Shown piece after piece: positions 12,101-22,195 of a stretch of DNA of 64,000 nt (positions within the stretch are counted from its first letter, which is position 1; each line of letters begins with the position of its first letter). The notes below the pieces were generated by a model. It was not told the origin of the DNA and searched no databases. It worked only from the letters and a program-made list of their open reading frames with translations. Source of the DNA: Tubulanus polymorphus (taxonomy: Eukaryota; Nemertea; Palaeonemertea; Tubulaniformes; Tubulanidae); the NCBI RefSeq assembly GCF_964204645.1, contig NC_134030.1, forward strand, positions 845,855-909,854. The letters run 5' to 3'. The translations under genes were made by a program, and so were the position numbers.

Positions 12101-13893
12101 GTATATCCAGGAATAATATAGATAAACTATTTAACTATATGTATTCAACAGCTCCACAACCGGACACAAGTGGCTCCACCTCCGCTCCACTTGTAAGTTT
12201 AGTTACCGATGAATTGTGCAATTAATTTTTGTCAAATTTTGATATCCGCCACTGTCTTTGGTGGAGAATGGAAAGCACAGGGGCTCGTCATGAGAGCTGG
12301 GGGTCCAAAATCAAAGATTTGACCCAGATTGGTAACAGGATACTGGGTCAAATCATTGATTTTGGACCCCAGCTCTCATGACAAGCCCCTGTGATGGAAA
12401 GTGGATTACGGCAACTATTTTAGAGTAGTTTCTTCTCTTTCCAAAAGCTGAACTTCTCACAAAAATATCAAAATCCGAAGAATTTCTTGTTCATTTTTCG
12501 ATTTTTGAATTCAAATTACTCTCAATTTTTGTAAAAACTTCTACAAGAAGAGATATCTAAGTAGCCTTAGGGATCATTCATTTATTATGTACCCATTAAA
12601 TTTGAATTTTTCAACCCCCCTCCCCCTCTGTACGCAAAATCGGCCATTTTTTCATATACATAAAGCATTACAGTACGCAATTGCACTGACCCCCTCCCCC
12701 TCCCCTAATGCATACGTAATAAACGAATGATCCCTTATCCTGTTACTGACCATCAGTTTAATTATTGTCATGAATTCTGAATTGTCGTGTGTTTAACAAT
12801 TTCAGGCAGGTTATGGATACGGTTTGCCATTATCGAGACTTTACGCTAAATACTTCCAAGGAGACATAATACTCAGTTCAATGGAGGGCTACGGCACTGA
12901 TGCGCTTATATACTTAAAGGTAATCAGTTTGCTTTGATTGCGACATCGCATGGAATTGTTGTGAAGTAGCTGAATTTCTGCAGATCTCAATCATTTTCTG
13001 AATGGTCTTACTTTACCTTCAACCCGAAAAAGGTTTTAATCGGGATCAATATGATTTCTGTCAGTTTTCTAATTGTAATGAAGAGATAGTTCTATAAACT
13101 CGTAAGTCTATAATCTCAGTATAAAACTGGTCAAATATCTGTCAGTTTTCTGTTTGTAATGAAGAGAACTGGGGCTGGTTCCATAGTCATGGCTTAGACT
13201 TGAGACCAGTCTAAGACTATCTTGGTTCTATAGCCTATCTAACAGCTTAAGACCACTTTCAAGATTTAAGACCACTTTTTGGACTTCAGTCTCGACTATG
13301 GAACTGCTCTATAAGACTGTCGCTTCAACTATAAGCCTATAATCTCAGTATCAAACTGGTCAAACATCTGTCAGTTTTCTATGTGTAATGAAGAGAGATG
13401 CTCTATAAGACTGTGTCGCTTCAACTATAAGTGTATAACCTCAATATTGAGCAAATTTCTATTTCATAGATGCGCCATTGTTGCTAGGAATGACTTCGCC
13501 ACCAGGGGGCCATATTTGATACTCAAAATAACCCCTATTGTTAACATTAAATAATAACAGAATCTAACTGTGGAATAAACTGATTCTATGTCTATAAATG
13601 TCAGCAGTTAAATGAGTGGATCGGTAATCTGTGTTTATTACTAATTATTGTAGGTTTTCCCTGCAGAAGCGAACGAACTGTTACCGATTTATAATAAAAC
13701 ATCTTATAAACAATATCAACACGGAATACCGGTAGCTGATTGGTCGAATCCGTCGCATACGACTGGATTACACGCCGTGCTGAACTTTCCGACGCATCCT
13801 TCGCACACGAGACGTGGATATCATACGTCACTGCGCCATCTATTAACCCAATCACGAACTGCTGCTAAATCTCGCGACGACAAAAACGTATGA
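3164..13893 (+). CDS. PDK: Pyruvate dehydrogenase kinase, mitochondrial (PDK1-4 family)
   Basis: Mitochondrial kinase that inactivates the pyruvate dehydrogenase complex by phosphorylating E1-alpha. Twelve exons: 3164-3275, 5433-5574, 7388-7459, 7571-7634, 8724-8844, 10239-10325, 10943-11020, 11490-11566, 11698-11799, 12082-12192, 12806-12919, 13654-13893. They total 1320 nt, or 439 aa, slightly longer than human PDKs. The start is the first ATG; the N-terminus is short, basic and lacks acidic residues, as expected for a presequence. Landmarks: [17 protein letters not shown], then RNRH (H121), [16 protein letters not shown], the GHKL N-box ELFKNAMRA (E248, N252), G1 box DQGGG (288-292; most animal PDKs have DRGGG), YMYSTAP, G2 box [19 protein letters not shown], and the C-terminal DW motif (389-390). 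It is closest to PDK2/4 by eye. Exon 5 is flanked by amplified splice sites, so longer isoforms are possible (see findings). Confidence 0.97.
4080..4300. repeat. 63-bp minisatellite in PDK intron 1
   Basis: About three copies of a 63-bp unit (GTGAGACTGGGTCCAGAGTC... to ...AAAACCACACACCT). The unit contains AACTGTGRAACT, the inverted form of the CAGTTCCACAGTT MITE terminus found across the window. Confidence 0.8.
5125..5250. mobile_element. Degenerate MITE (GGGGCYGGTTCCATAGTC family)
   Basis: The left end resembles GGGGCTGGTTCCATAGTCATGGCTTA and the middle has AGACCAGTCTAAGACC and TAGTTCTATAGCCAAT. Both are shared with better copies at 13171, 22196 and 33052. The right terminus is eroded. Confidence 0.55.
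6169..6205. repeat. Near-perfect 37-bp palindrome
   Basis: Two 18-base arms, 6169-6186 and 6188-6205, are exact reverse complements around a single A. The left arm is TTTACCAGGCATCCTTAT. It lies in PDK intron 2. The rest of that intron (5575-7387) has no gene that I can see. Confidence 0.9.
8535..8723 (+). repeat. Tandemly amplified 3' splice site of PDK exon 5
   Basis: Six copies of a block GATATATTTCAG followed by GGTGTRATTGAGMTGATA. Candidate exon starts after each CAG are 8553, 8586, 8622, 8655, 8691 and 8724. Spacing alternates 33, 36, 33, 36 and 33 bases, always a multiple of three. Only the last copy continues into the conserved exon, but the whole array is open in the PDK frame. Each unit also has a TTGAT or CTGAT that could be a branch point. 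Confidence 0.95.
8841..9080 (+). repeat. Tandemly amplified 5' splice site of PDK exon 5
   Basis: Seven copies of a 34-bp unit that begins with the exon end CACA and the donor GTAAGTATTCACTG. The GT dinucleotides are at 8845, 8879, 8913, 8947, 8981, 9015 and 9049. Only the first keeps the PDK frame. Use of the second adds 34 nt and shifts the frame, and later ones include an in-frame TAA. Confidence 0.95.
9081..10238. other. PDK intron 5: no gene seen
   Basis: AT-rich unique-looking sequence between the donor array and exon 6. No repeat or coding region is recognised. Confidence 0.6.
10680..10866. mobile_element. Inverted-repeat element (hairpin-type MITE)
   Basis: Long arms: CAGGTGGAATGTGACCAGAAA (near 10752) is the reverse complement of a block near 10800-10820. 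Outer parts, GTGGTTTCATTT on one side and AAATGAAACCAC on the other, also pair. On the minus strand the inner part reads CCTGATGATAGCTG..., resembling the CTGANGAT motif of the repeats at 21781 and 24000. Confidence 0.65.
12276..12393. mobile_element. Inverted-repeat element, about 50-bp arms
   Basis: CACAGGGGCTCGTCATGAGA at the left is the reverse complement of the right end, apart from one mismatch. Pairing continues inward through TCCAAAATCA and TTTGACCCAG. It lies in PDK intron 10. Confidence 0.8.
12570..12735. mobile_element. Complete MITE, GGGATCATTCATTTATT family
   Basis: Ends AGGGATCATTCATTTATT... and ...AATAAACGAATGATCCCT form terminal inverted repeats of roughly 28 bp. The inside carries the two C-rich blocks and GCATTACAGTACGCAATTGC seen in the other copies. 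Located in PDK intron 10. Confidence 0.85.
13171..13300. mobile_element. MITE, GGGGCYGGTTCCATAGTC family
   Basis: The left end GGGGCTGGTTCCATAGTC and right end GACTATGGAACTG are inverted. The inside has GAGACCAGTCTAAGAC and TAAGACCAC blocks. It lies in PDK intron 11. Next to it, 13100-13440 has imperfect duplications of a CTGTCAGTTTTCTRTTTGTAATG block. Confidence 0.75.
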
Positions 13894-14302
13894 TCGCGAT
13901 CTCATGAATTAATTTAATGCGTTGATGAATTGTGATTTTATAAAGTGTTGAATGAATCGATTGCTATGAGTTCGTACTGTAACAGAGTTTGAATATTTAT
14001 TGAATATTTCTCCGCGAGAGGTTTCACCTCATTTCAGATAATTACCTCCTCATCATTGAGGTAAGTATATACGAGAGGTAAAACAGTGGATTCAGATTAA
14101 TTATCTACGATAAATCAAAAAAACTGCTGTTACTGCGAGTTAATTTGAATTGTCGGTTTTATTTCTGATTGTTTTATTGGAAAACATTTGTAAATAGTTT
14201 ATTCTTCTGTATTATTACCTGTGATAATACACCATGGATAATCCGAGTTAATCCTGCGGATAATCCGAGCTAATCCTCCAGATAATCCCTTAGTTACATC
14301 AG

Positions 14303-14411
14303 TATCCAGTTCCACAGTTCTGAGTTAAGATTTGACTCAGATTTAATTCATTGAAAATGAACTAGTTTTAACTCAGAGTTAACTCTAACTCACGACTATG
14401 GAACTGGATCC
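14303..14411. mobile_element. MITE, GGATCCAGTTCCACAGTT family
   Basis: ATCCAGTTCCACAGTTCTGAG at the left and ...CTCACGACTATGGAACTGGAT at the right are inverted, and the inside pairs partly through TTAACTC/GAGTTAA blocks. Confidence 0.8.
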
Positions 14412-14815
14412 TGGATGCTGCTGAATCAACCAATCCTCCCTAGAAAAACTACTTAAATATTCAAATTTAATTTTACTCATAAAATATGCTTCAGTTTAAA
14501 TTTCATTACATGTATATGCTTATTGAGTTATAGGATTGATGGGTAGTTGATATTAAGTGATATGTAATCAAAAATGCGTTCTATCCGCCTTGTTTAACAG
14601 GATATCAATGATATTAGATTAGATTTCAATGATATCGGATGAGATATCGATTATATTTAGCGATCTATTCAGTCTCTATTCAGTGATATTTGATATATCG
14701 TGATGTTTCAAATATCATCACCGTAATATATTATTTCCTAAATTCAGTTAATTTACAAAGACTAATGTTTATCCTATACCGGTAGTTCACAGTATAATCC
14801 TATGTGTGTTTGCTT

Positions 14816-14978
14816 AGGGATCATTCATTTATTACATACGCATAAAATTTGAATTTTCAACCCCCTCCCCCTCACTACGCAAAGCGGCCATTTTTTCATA
14901 TACATTAAGCATTACAGTACGCAATTGCACTGACCCCTCCCCCTCCCTTAATGCGTACGTAATAAATGAATGATCCCT
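14816..14978. mobile_element. Complete MITE, GGGATCATTCATTTATT family
   Basis: Terminal inverted repeats AGGGATCATTCATTTATTAC and GTAATAAATGAATGATCCCT. The internal C-rich blocks match the copy at 12570, in the same orientation. Confidence 0.88.
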
Positions 14979-15960
14979 TATAAAACAAACACAAAATGTA
15001 TTGTAAAAATAGGTTATTAACCGAGACCAGGACGCAGGGAATAAGAAATGACTTCAGGAGGAAAATATTACAGGAGGACAAAGAAATGAAAAGGGTATAT
15101 ATTATACTGTTAAACAGGTATTGAGTGCCCTCTAAAAGCCTCAGGGGAAAATTAAGTGATCCAGTGCATTTTGTGCGAATTCCCGAGGTATTACATAAAA
15201 AGAGAAATCTATAAGACAAATGTCCACAAACAGGAGGTAGGGAGTGTGAGGGGAGGGGAGGGGAGGAGGTAGGGAGTTTGAGGGAGGTGGGGAGTGCGAG
15301 GGGAGGGGTTGGTTGTAGTGTTAATATTTCATAGTGTAAAATGATTGTTTGATAAACAAATAAAAATGAAATCACTGTAAATAAATATCAAAGGAGCTTT
15401 AAAAATGCTTCGACTTTAGATGATTTGAAATCTGAATTATTTATGTCTTTAAAAACAAAATAAAAGACGGAGGGTTCGGATTTTATTTTTAGTTGCTGGA
15501 AAAATTTCAAAAGTGTTAATGAGAATTTACTGCCATGGAAACATAGTGGAATCCAGTTAGTGGAATCTACATTCCACTTTTGAGTTCATAGTGGAATCTT
15601 TTTATTCCACTCCTGAGTTCTGAGTGTTCTACGTGATCATTAACTCTTTTGTTATGGACAATCTCTGATATTTAAAGTATTTAGGAATAAATTCAAGATG
15701 TTATCATAAAAATATCACTTGCTGTTTTACTTCATTAGTTATCATCTTTTGTGTTAATTCAAATTGGAAGGTTTCGGTCAGTTTCACTCCTGAGTTGGTT
15801 AAAGATAACCGGTGGTGGACAAATACCATCAGGTTACAATTCTGGGTCCAGTTGCTCAAAGATTTGTTACAGATTACCGGTGGACAAATACCATAGCAAC
15901 AATGAAATTTCAATTGTCTCTATGTTACTATGAACAGACCGATCAGGGCCACAAACATCT

Positions 15961-16070
15961 GGATCCGGTTCCACAGTTGTGGGTTAGAGTTAACTCCGAG
16001 TTAAGATTAGTTCATTTTCAATGTTTTAACTCGGGGTCAAATCTTAACTCACAACTGTGGAACTGGGTCC
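15961..16070. mobile_element. MITE, GGATCCAGTTCCACAGTT family
   Basis: GGATCCGGTTCCACAGTTGT and ACAACTGTGGAACTGGGTCC form terminal inverted repeats, with a central TTCATTTTCAATG spacer. Confidence 0.88.
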
Positions 16071-16101
16071 TAATCTTCAAGCTCTTATGTTAACTTCCAC
16101 A

Positions 16102-16211
16102 GGGTCCAGTTCCACAGTTCTGAGTTAAGATTTAACCCTGGGTTAATACATTGAAAATGAACTAACTTTAACTCAGAGTTAACTCTAACTCACAACTGTG
16201 GAACTGGGTCC
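16102..16211. mobile_element. MITE, GGATCCAGTTCCACAGTT family, opposite orientation
   Basis: Starts GGGTCCAGTTCCACAGTTCT and ends ACAACTGTGGAACTGGGTCC. It lies only about 30 bases from the copy at 15961; the central CATTGAAAATGAACTA is inverted relative to that copy. Confidence 0.87.
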
Positions 16212-16561
16212 TGGTTATCAACTTTTCAGCAAAAGCAGCCCCCAAAGTTTTTTACTTGACGAAGTATCCATTGATTAGTCAAGAAATCGAAGAAAACGAA
16301 GGAGATGGAATTTGACGTCTCTGATTCTACTAGCCATTTTCAATAACGAATCTAATTTTCCTTTTTTTCCTACGTATTTGTGAACAATTTTATTTCATTC
16401 GGTACAATAAAGTTAATGCATATTTGAATTGAATAAGCTCTGGTAAGCGAGTATAAATTCTGCTCTCCGAGATGACTCCACAATTCAATTCAAACATTTA
16501 TTGCTCCGTTCATATCCATAAGAATTGACTCTACATATCTCGATAATTGGTTTAGTTAAAC

Positions 16562-18859
16562 ATGTCTGGATTAATTGAAGATTGCTTTAAGTATTACAAC
16601 ACGAGGAATCTGTACAGCGTTTTAGGAATCGAGTCGGATTCAGATGAATCTCAAGGTAAGAATCCAGATTCCCGCCCGTTCTCGCTAGATGGCAGCAGTT
16701 GACGGTAGTGGCGCTAATTTTGACAGCTCTCGGGTTATTTATTTTTTTCAGTAAAGAAAGGATACCGGCGTGTATCTCTGAAGGTTCACCCGGATCGCGT
16801 AGAACCCGAGCAGCAACAAGAAGCAACTTTAAAATTTCAAATTCTCGGCAAAGTTTATTCGATTCTATCTGATAAGGAGAAGAGGGCAGTTTACGATGAA
16901 ACAGGTCAGTAGTGGCCGCAAACCCCCCTCTGTAATTGTATTCTATTCTAATTCTCAGTGAGTCTACTTGAGATATGTGAATAAATTGTGATTATGTTGA
17001 ATTATGATTATGTTAAAGCCATAAAGTGTCATCCTCACTTGCCAGAGGTTGATTGCCTCATGCCAACACAAACCCTGGTTTAGTATTAGTGAAGATGTTA
17101 TTTATGGGTAAGAGTGCAGATCCGCACCTCTCGTGATTGACGCAATCTACTGAATGACAGAATCCTGGCTAAAATCTTTCTTGTGAAGATATCTTAAATT
17201 AACCAATGGCAATGCTGAATGAATTGCTGATGACATTTTGAATCTGAAACAATGATGTTTAATGTAAGTGATTGAACGGTTTACGCGGAGAGGTGCGGAT
17301 CTGCACTTTTACCAATGTTATGTAGTATTTAGTGTGTTGGTTAGACGTAAAGGGAAGCAGGCTGGATGATTATTTTGAACTATAGACTGTTAAGTCGTTG
17401 ATGAGTGATTGTTGATGTTGTATATTTAAAGGAGAAGTCGTCGGTGACGATGAATTTAACGATGAACAAAAAAATCGAGATTGGAACAAATACTGGAGAC
17501 AACTATTCAGCGTTGTAACCGTTGATGATATCGTCAACTATGAACGTAATTATAAAGGTAAATGATATATACTGAACTCCAGTTCCACAGTTCTAGACCT
17601 AGTTCCACAGTTACTGAACTCCAGTTCCACAGTTCTGATCCCAGTTCCACAGTTACTGAACTCCAGTTCCACAGTAACTGAACTCCAGTTCCACAGTTCT
17701 AGACCTAGTTCCACAGTTCGGAACTCCAGTTCCACAGTTCTGATCCCAGTTCCACAGTTACTGAACTCCAGTTCCACAGTTTTGAACCCAGTTCCACAGT
17801 TCTGAACCCAGTTCCACAGTTCTGAACCTTGTTCCACAGTTCTGAACCCAGTTCCAGAGTTCTGAACCTAGTTCCACAGTTCTGGACTCAGTTCCACAGT
17901 TCTGGATCCAGTTCCACAGTTCTGGAGACAATTCCATAATTCTGGAGCCGGTTCCACAGTTCAGGACTCAGTTTGTAATATGTTTGTCTATTTTTAGAAT
18001 CAGATGAAGAACTCGCTGATTTGAAAGAAGCATATTTGAAATATGAAGGAGATATGGATAAAATAATGCAGTGTGTTTTATGTGCGAACGTTATTGATGA
18101 TGAACCAAGACTGACTGAAATTCTAAATAATCTCATCAAATCACAGGAAATTCCAGATTTCCCAAAATTCTCGAAAGAAACGACAAAGAAAAAAGAAAGA
18201 AGAAAAAGAAAGGTAGAAAAATCTAGTAATAAACTCCGACTGAAGGTTTCAAATTATTTATCTTTTGTAGAATTTTTTAAATTGTGGATAAATTTTAATT
18301 GAATCTGAGTAGAAATCTGGCATCGCTGTCCAAACGCACACTAGTGACACCTGGTTGATCCTCACTTGCCACAAGTGGAAACCTCTATTGCCGCAGTAGT
18401 TGATGTCTTACTGTACACTAAAGACACCTGGTGGATCCTCACTTGCCACATGTGGAACCTCTATTGCCGCAGTAGTTGCTACTGCACACTAGTAACACCT
18501 GGTGGATCCTCACTTGCCACAAGTGGAATCCATTGATGTCCTACTGCACACTAGTGACACCTGGTGCAAACTCACTTGTCACAAGCGATATCCTACTGTA
18601 CACTAGTGACACCTGGTGGATCCTCACTTGCCACTTAATTTTTCTATTTTGAATATTCCAGGCTGAGAAGGAGGCGAAGGAGTTGAAAAAGGAGCTAGGA
18701 GACGATTCCGCGGCAACAGGCAACAATAGTCTGACGTCTCTGATAAAACAACGTCAGAAATCGCGTGAAAGCGAAATGAACGATTTCTTCTCACATTTAG
18801 AACAAAAATACGCGAATCAAAAACCAACTAAAAATAAATCAAAAAAGAGTAAAAAATAA
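16562..18859 (+). CDS. DNAJC9: DnaJ homolog subfamily C member 9
   Basis: Nuclear J-domain protein. In vertebrates DNAJC9 is a histone H3-H4 chaperone that recruits HSP70. Five exons: 16562-16655, 16752-16904, 17432-17557, 17998-18212, 18662-18859. They total 786 nt, or 261 aa, close to the usual 260. The J domain covers about residues 14-80: [24 protein letters not shown] with the HPD motif at 44-46, [22 protein letters not shown]. The DNAJC9-specific part follows: [11 protein letters not shown], then [20 protein letters not shown] and [12 protein letters not shown], ending in a lysine-rich basic tail. The start is the first ATG, in the context AACATGTC. Intron 3 is a 20-bp-type array reaching close to the exon 4 acceptor, and intron 4 is a minisatellite. 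Confidence 0.96.
17568..17970. repeat. CAGTTCCACAGTTCTGAACC array (DNAJC9 intron 3)
   Basis: About twenty degenerate head-to-tail copies of a 20-bp motif, CCAGTTCCACAGTTCTGAAC. The array fills nearly the whole intron and ends about 28 bases before the exon 4 acceptor. The motif equals the terminal repeat of the MITEs at 14303-16211. Confidence 0.9.
18335..18640. repeat. Minisatellite in DNAJC9 intron 4
   Basis: Five to six irregular copies of a block containing CACTAGTGACACCTGGTGGA followed by TCCTCACTTGCCACAAGTGG. It lies between exons 4 and 5. Confidence 0.85.
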
Positions 18860-18943
18860 AAATGTTTCGAATGATTAACAAATTCTTACTCATTGTGTTC
18901 AGATCTGTAAATTCATTCATTCATTTCTATGATTATATTTTGC

Positions 18944-18960
18944 AATAAAGTGATAATAAA
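18944..18960 (+). terminator. DNAJC9 polyadenylation signals
   Basis: Two AATAAA hexamers, 18944-18949 and 18955-18960, lie about 90 bases after the stop codon. Confidence 0.8.
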
Positions 18961-18975
18961 ATGGTATCGTTATTC

Positions 18976-19685
18976 TGTATGTAAAACCAGTTGTTTATTA
19001 GTTATTTCTGATTTGTTGATCAGTTATGAAGGATTCACATTATCTCTCTGGGAGTAAGGTCCGAGGTGCTGATCAGTGATGAGACTCGTACATTCAGACT
19101 CGCTTTATAAGTGTAAGTCGTCATTTGTATAAGTCGTCACATTACTGAAGTCATCTCTATTTTTTAGTCTCAATTTGTATTTCTAATTCAATTTACTAAG
19201 TGTAAGTCATCATTTGTATCTAAGTCGTCACATTACTGAAGTCATCTCTATTTTTTGGTCTCGTTTGTATTTCTTATTGAATTGATTAAGTGTAAGTCAC
19301 CAATATAATGATCTGCATCACGACACGCAAAATCCTCCAGTTTTGCTGTAGGTTTTTGCAGCAAGAGGAACGGATGGGGTTCATGGACCTTTGTTATACG
19401 TATAGGTGAGAGGTGGAGAGGACAGGTCGTTCGGAGACCGCCTAAAATGTATTGAGGAGATTACGAATCCATTTAGTGGTTTCTAGAAGGATTTTTGGAA
19501 TATCTACCGATATCGATTCGTATTGGAATATTGCATTACAATACGTGATGCTAGAATTCCATAATTTTCGACGAGTTTTTGTTAACTGAAAGTGGATTCA
19601 AGTTCCATCCGTCAACTAGAACTGAACAAACAAAAAAAACCCGCACTCGAATATCTAGTATATCTAGTAACCGATTCTGTTCTGG
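18976..19685. other. Spacer with a short dispersed repeat
   Basis: No gene. It holds two copies (about 19105 and 19200) of a block TAAGTCGTCACATTACTGAAG followed by TCATCTCTAYTTTTTRGTCTC. Related copies occur at 290 and 385 in VPS26C intron 1. Confidence 0.65.
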
Positions 19686-19694
19686 TATATAAAA
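19686..19694 (+). promoter_or_regulatory. TATA box of the small peptide gene
   Basis: TATATAAAA, with a GC-richer stretch downstream and a GTAAGT donor at 19757, about 70 bases on. A start site near 19716 is inferred. Confidence 0.5.
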
Positions 19695-20017
19695 CAGCCT
19701 CCACCTCTCACAGGACTAGAACCATCTGCATCTGATTATCCCGTTATTTAAGTCACGTAAGTTGAATATAAATTTCGTAATTACCTGACGGCATCAATGT
19801 TTCTGATCAGGTCTTATTCAACGCATCCGAGTCCGAAAAGTTTCCTTTAAGCAACATTTCGACTTTATTCTAATAGTCGACGAGGAATATCTCGATATTT
19901 TCGTTCTCTGTGTGGGATTTTTATCGAGTTAGGCCTATTTAACACGGTGGACTCGGAGAGTGTTTCAACAATCGTATCGGTTTTATTGCAGGTTCTTGAA
20001 AACCGCGATAGCTAAAA

Positions 20018-20755
20018 ATGATTGGTAAGTTACGAAGGCAGAGCAGCGTATAATACACTATTTCAGGGAGAGGTTCGCCCCCAAAATATAGGGTATATAA
20101 AGAACGCAGCAGTTCTTGTACCATCCTCCAGAATCCCCTGGAATGTATCGAATCATTAACGATCTGAATTTAGTGTTTTGATGATGAGTTCGGGAATAGC
20201 GAACGAACCCCCTAAATTCGGGTCAAGATTTTTGCGAAATTTTGATACAATTTTCACGTTTTTTTTGGGGGGGGGGGGGGGGAAATGAAACAGTACAAGT
20301 AGTTGTGAATATATTATTATTGAATATTGGAGATAGATATTATAAATCTGACGTTGTAGAAATTATAAAATGCGATGATGTTTAAGTTCATGGTGAAATA
20401 AGTGTATTTTCTCGGCACGGGTTTGTTGTCTATAACTCGGAAAGAACATACATTTAAAATTTGAGTTGACAGCGAAAATCATATACTTTCGATGATTTCT
20501 GTAAATAAATATATTTGATCTGATTTGATTTATTAGTTAATGTATAAATGTGTATTTCAGACGATTTGATTTATTAGGTGATTGTACATGTATTAAACGT
20601 AAGTTTATATTTGAAGGTAATGTGTATAAATTCGCTGTTCCGCTGTGCGTGATGTTGGCCTCAGTCTGGGCGATGGTCACCGCCGCCGCCGCCGCCGCCG
20701 TCGAGGATGAAAAAGAACTGGAGATGGAAACCCGTCGCACTGGCCTCAGTGCTTA
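20018..20755 (+). CDS. Candidate small secreted peptide
   Basis: I do not recognise this gene. Proposed structure: noncoding exon about 19716-19756, exon 2 at 19992-20024 carrying ATGATTG before a GTAAGT donor, then a last exon. Two acceptors keep one frame: exon start 20578 gives about 61 aa, and exon start after the AG near 20616 gives about 48 aa. The second form begins MIGNVYKFAVPLCVMLASVW, a good signal-peptide shape, followed by an alanine run and an acidic tail ending EMETRRTGLSA. The commonest-looking acceptor, TGTATTTCAG at 20560, leads to an early stop. A hydrophobic core, a TATA box, donor signals and a downstream AATAAA (20951) support a real gene, but no homologue is known to me. 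Confidence 0.38.
20262..20282. repeat. Poly-T/poly-G tract
   Basis: A run of T followed by an uninterrupted G run of more than a dozen bases, between exons 2 and 3 of the small-peptide candidate. The exact length is prone to assembly error. Confidence 0.7.
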
Positions 20756-20950
20756 ATTACGGATTCTGGATCTAATTCAAGAATTCTGATCGGGGGACCA
20801 AGCGCGCTGGTCTTAGAAAACTTCTATCGTCCTCTTTATCTAATCATTAATTGTTTTGATTTATTCTCATTAAATTATTCTCTTCGTTTTATTCGGAAAG
20901 AACAATGGAAAACATTTCCTCATTAAAGATTTCTGTGACGACAATTTCGA

Positions 20951-20956
20951 AATAAA
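20951..20956 (+). terminator. Polyadenylation signal of the small peptide gene
   Basis: AATAAA about 195 bases after the proposed stop codon. Confidence 0.5.
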
Positions 20957-21289
20957 CTACTATAAAGCCCAAGGAAACATTCAGGGGTGGATTTAGGGCG
21001 TTGTCTCGGGGGTCCGGGCCCCTCTCTACCCATCGAGACTGCCCCTTTCGTCAAGACTTAGAACTCCATTCCGAGATTGCATATTTTCGCACATTTCTTC
21101 AAAAATATCTAAACAACGACGAAGGTGGAAGGAACCCCGGTGGCCTATGACATGATTGCTCGATCTGAAAAATGCCTTAACCCTTAGAACCATCAGGAGC
21201 AAAGAATTGAGCTCGGGCTTCTTTTAACACTATTCCTGAAAATGAAAAATTAAAAAAAATTCCTCGGAGATGGAGGACGCAGCTCGGAC

Positions 21290-21412
21290 TGCTGACTGAC
21301 CCCAAACATCGCACGCTAAAACCCTAACCCTGACCAGAGTCGAACCCGCGACCTCCAGCATGCCAGCCGAGCTTGCCAACCACTAGACCATAGACCAGTA
21401 GCGATTGGTGTA
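21290..21412 (-). mobile_element. tRNA-derived SINE head or tRNA pseudogene
   Basis: On the minus strand there is an A-box-like TGGTCTAGTGGTTGG and, about 45 bases on, a B-box-like GGTCGCGGGTTCGACTC, the arrangement of a pol III tRNA promoter. No acceptor stem with matching ends is visible, so it is more likely a SINE than a working tRNA. Confidence 0.6.
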
Positions 21413-21780
21413 GTCTTTGAGTTAGTCTGTTCAGTCTGGTGGTGACTGGTGACCAGTCAGCTGTGAGTTGACCAGTCAGGCATGGTGGCTGGTCACCAGT
21501 CACTTTGTGAGAGCTGGTTGTCGATCATTTTCTATTCATTGGCAATAATTCCTTTATTCCATAGCAGCTATTGATCCGATATTTCATTATTTTATCAAAA
21601 ACCGCATCTTTCAGCGCAAATCAGAAAATAAAACAAAAAACGATTATAAAAAACCAAAGATTTAGAATCAGAAGATGATATAAAATCCCTGCACACTAAG
21701 AATAAAAAGAGTCTGATTTTATATTATATTTACAACACGGACTCAAAGTGTTTCATCAATGGTTATAATGAAGACAACAT

Positions 21781-22100
21781 CAGTATTCCTGAAGATGACT
21801 ATTTAGGATAAGGTCGAAACGTTGAATAAACTACACTAGCTCAAGGAATACAGTATTCCTGAAGATGACTATTAGGATAAAGTCGAAACGTTGAATAAAC
21901 TACACTAGCTCAAGGAATACAGTATTCCTGAAGATGACTATTAGGATATAGTCGAAACGTTGAATAAACTACACTAGCTCAAGGAATACAGTATTCCTGA
22001 AGATGACTATTAGGATAAAGTCGAAACGTTGAATAAACTACACTAGCTCAATGAAACATCGCAGACTCAGTATTCCGAAGATGACTATTAGGATTGTAGG
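21781..22100. repeat. Tandem 69-70 bp repeat with CTGAAGA...GTCGAAAC motif
   Basis: Four near-identical units start near 21781, 21851, 21920 and 21989, and a truncated fifth near 22061. Each has TATTCCTGAAGATGACTATT, then AGGATAAAGTCGAAACGTTG, then AATAAACTACACTAGCTCAA. A diverged inverted relative lies at 38520-38625. GACT and AGTC can pair to form a small stem between CTGAAGA and GAAAC, as in a hammerhead-ribozyme layout. Confidence 0.85.
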
Positions 22101-22119
22101 CTAAGGAAATGCTTGAGTC

Positions 22120-22125
22120 TTTATT
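22120..22125 (-). terminator. Globin polyadenylation signal
   Basis: AATAAA on the minus strand, about 215 bases downstream of the globin stop codon. Confidence 0.6.
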
Positions 22126-22195
22126 GTACACTAAATTAAAAACGTCCTTGCGGAAGGGGTTCGCTTAAAGTAAATGCAGCTATTTAAGGGCCATG

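Larger units (their letters stand above)
13894..16561. other. PDK 3' region and spacer to DNAJC9
   Basis: No gene is recognised. It holds the PDK 3'UTR, MITEs at 14303-14411, 14816-14978, 15961-16070 and 16102-16211, and a partial copy of the TTGCTCAAAAG family at 15845-15930. AATAAA occurs several times (for example near 16406), so the PDK poly(A) site cannot be fixed. Confidence 0.6.
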
